A stretch of DNA of 24,588 nt, taken from positions 1 to 24,588 of the forward strand of contig CAUZSN010000034.1 of the NCBI GenBank assembly GCA_963582345.1, written 5' to 3'. The notes beneath the pieces are model-generated. The model saw only the letters and a program-made list of their open reading frames with translations. It was not told the origin of the DNA and did no database searches. Both the position numbers and the translations under genes were made by a program. Positions within the stretch are counted from its first letter, which is position 1; each line of letters opens with the position of its first letter. The DNA comes from CAUZSN01 sp963582345. Its GTDB lineage: Bacteria > Planctomycetota > Planctomycetia > Planctomycetales > Planctomycetaceae. This document shows, one piece after another, positions 24,176 to 24,588 of this stretch.

Positions 24176-24588
24176 ATGTTTCGAAAACTATTGTCGCTCG
24201 GACTCTTGGTCATCGTCGTGACGACTTCGACAGTTGCTGACGAATTTAAACCGGTGAAAGGCTGGCCGTCATGGCGAGGTCCGAATCGCGATGCAATTTC
24301 GAACGAAACAGGCCTGTTGCAACAATGGACAACCAAAGGACCTTTGCTGGCATGGCGGATTGACGGACTGGGCAATGGATACTCAAGCGTTGCCATCGCG
24401 GACGGTAGAATTCTTACAATGGGACACCGTCGCAACAAGACCTACTTAATCGCATTGGATGTCAAAAAGGGTAAGCAGTTGTGGGCGACCAGAGTTGGTG
24501 GCCGCAATTCTACCATCGGTCCTAATTGCACACCAACCATTGACGGCCACTTGGTCTACGCATTGGGACCAAAGGGCGACTTGATTTG
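24176..24588 (+). CDS. PQQ-like beta-propeller repeat protein, 3' part outside the window
   Basis: The first 137 residues of an exported beta-propeller protein; the gene runs off the window edge. Residues 1-19 form a signal peptide (KLLSLGLLVIVVTTSTVA), followed by WPSWRGPNRDAISNETGLLQ, the opening of planctomycete PQQ-binding-like (outer-membrane assembly BamB-like) repeat proteins. Next come propeller strands: GLGNGYSSVAIADGRILTMG, YLIALDVKKGKQLWATRVGG (the classic ALDxxxGKxLW blade) and TPTIDGHLVYALGPKGDL. GAGGAG lies seven bases before the ATG, so the start is secure. The total length cannot be seen; family members are commonly about 400-450 residues. Its ligand and role are not known. 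Confidence 0.9.
   Translation, partial: MFRKLLSLGLLVIVVTTSTVADEFKPVKGWPSWRGPNRDAISNETGLLQQWTTKGPLLAWRIDGLGNGYSSVAIADGRILTMGHRRNKTYLIALDVKKGKQLWATRVGGRNSTIGPNCTPTIDGHLVYALGPKGDLI

Noticed and set aside
1..24588. tRNA genes, CRISPR arrays, transposase genes, prophage genes
   Set aside because: I looked for conserved tRNA arms, regular repeat-spacer patterns and recognisable transposase or phage proteins and saw none.

Overview
The window looks like a chromosomal segment from a planctomycete, probably near Pirellulaceae. This is inferred from gene content, not from a search: a secreted protein built of short YTV-like repeats, a secreted multi-DUF11 protein, SH3b and DUF1573 exported proteins, a membrane-fused sigma-54 activator, a PQQ-type beta-propeller protein, and remnants of an ECF sigma factor and a PP2A-like phosphatase of planctomycete flavour. 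Base composition is about half G+C. Genes are mostly single units separated by long spacers. No tRNA, rRNA, CRISPR array, intact insertion sequence or prophage was seen.

Layout. 1-1655: branched-chain amino acid genes ilvN and ilvC. 1754-2617: a radical SAM protein. 2618-3357: a spacer with a decayed ECF sigma factor on the minus strand. 3358-5480: a LarA/DUF2088-like protein and an exported DUF1573 protein. 5502-7202 (minus): a primary-type sigma-70 factor, convergent with the DUF1573 gene. 7203-8316: a spacer with a possible frameshifted small gene. 8317-9654 (minus): a secreted SH3b protein. 9920-10198 (minus): a decayed metallophosphatase. 10254-11468 (minus): argG. 11772-13115: a class III aminotransferase. 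13151-16270 (minus): a large membrane-bound sigma-54 activator. 16271-16815: its unusual upstream region. 16816-17250 (minus): a QueD/PTPS-family enzyme. 17691-18791: the YTV-repeat protein with a good terminator. 19388-21580: the DUF11 protein. 21869-22153: rpsR. 22154-23164: a long spacer ending in an inverted-repeat element. 23165-23884: yggS. 24176 to the end: the start of a PQQ-like beta-propeller protein.

The most interesting region is 16270-16610. A sigma-54 activator gene with a PDZ-like domain, a multi-span membrane block, a GAF domain, an AAA+ domain and a Fis-type HTH faces away from a near-consensus -24/-12 promoter. Between them lie two palindromes exactly 21 bp apart, plus a third half-degenerate copy 73 bp further on. 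This is the expected geometry of an enhancer acting on a divergent sigma-54 promoter. No convincing protein gene lies downstream of that promoter, so the target may be an untranslated or antisense RNA.

The second theme is gene decay. Two spacers hold clear protein-coding remnants (ECF sigma factor, phosphatase), and three more hold frames that look broken by one event each. This suggests a lineage that is losing accessory regulators while its housekeeping genes stay intact.
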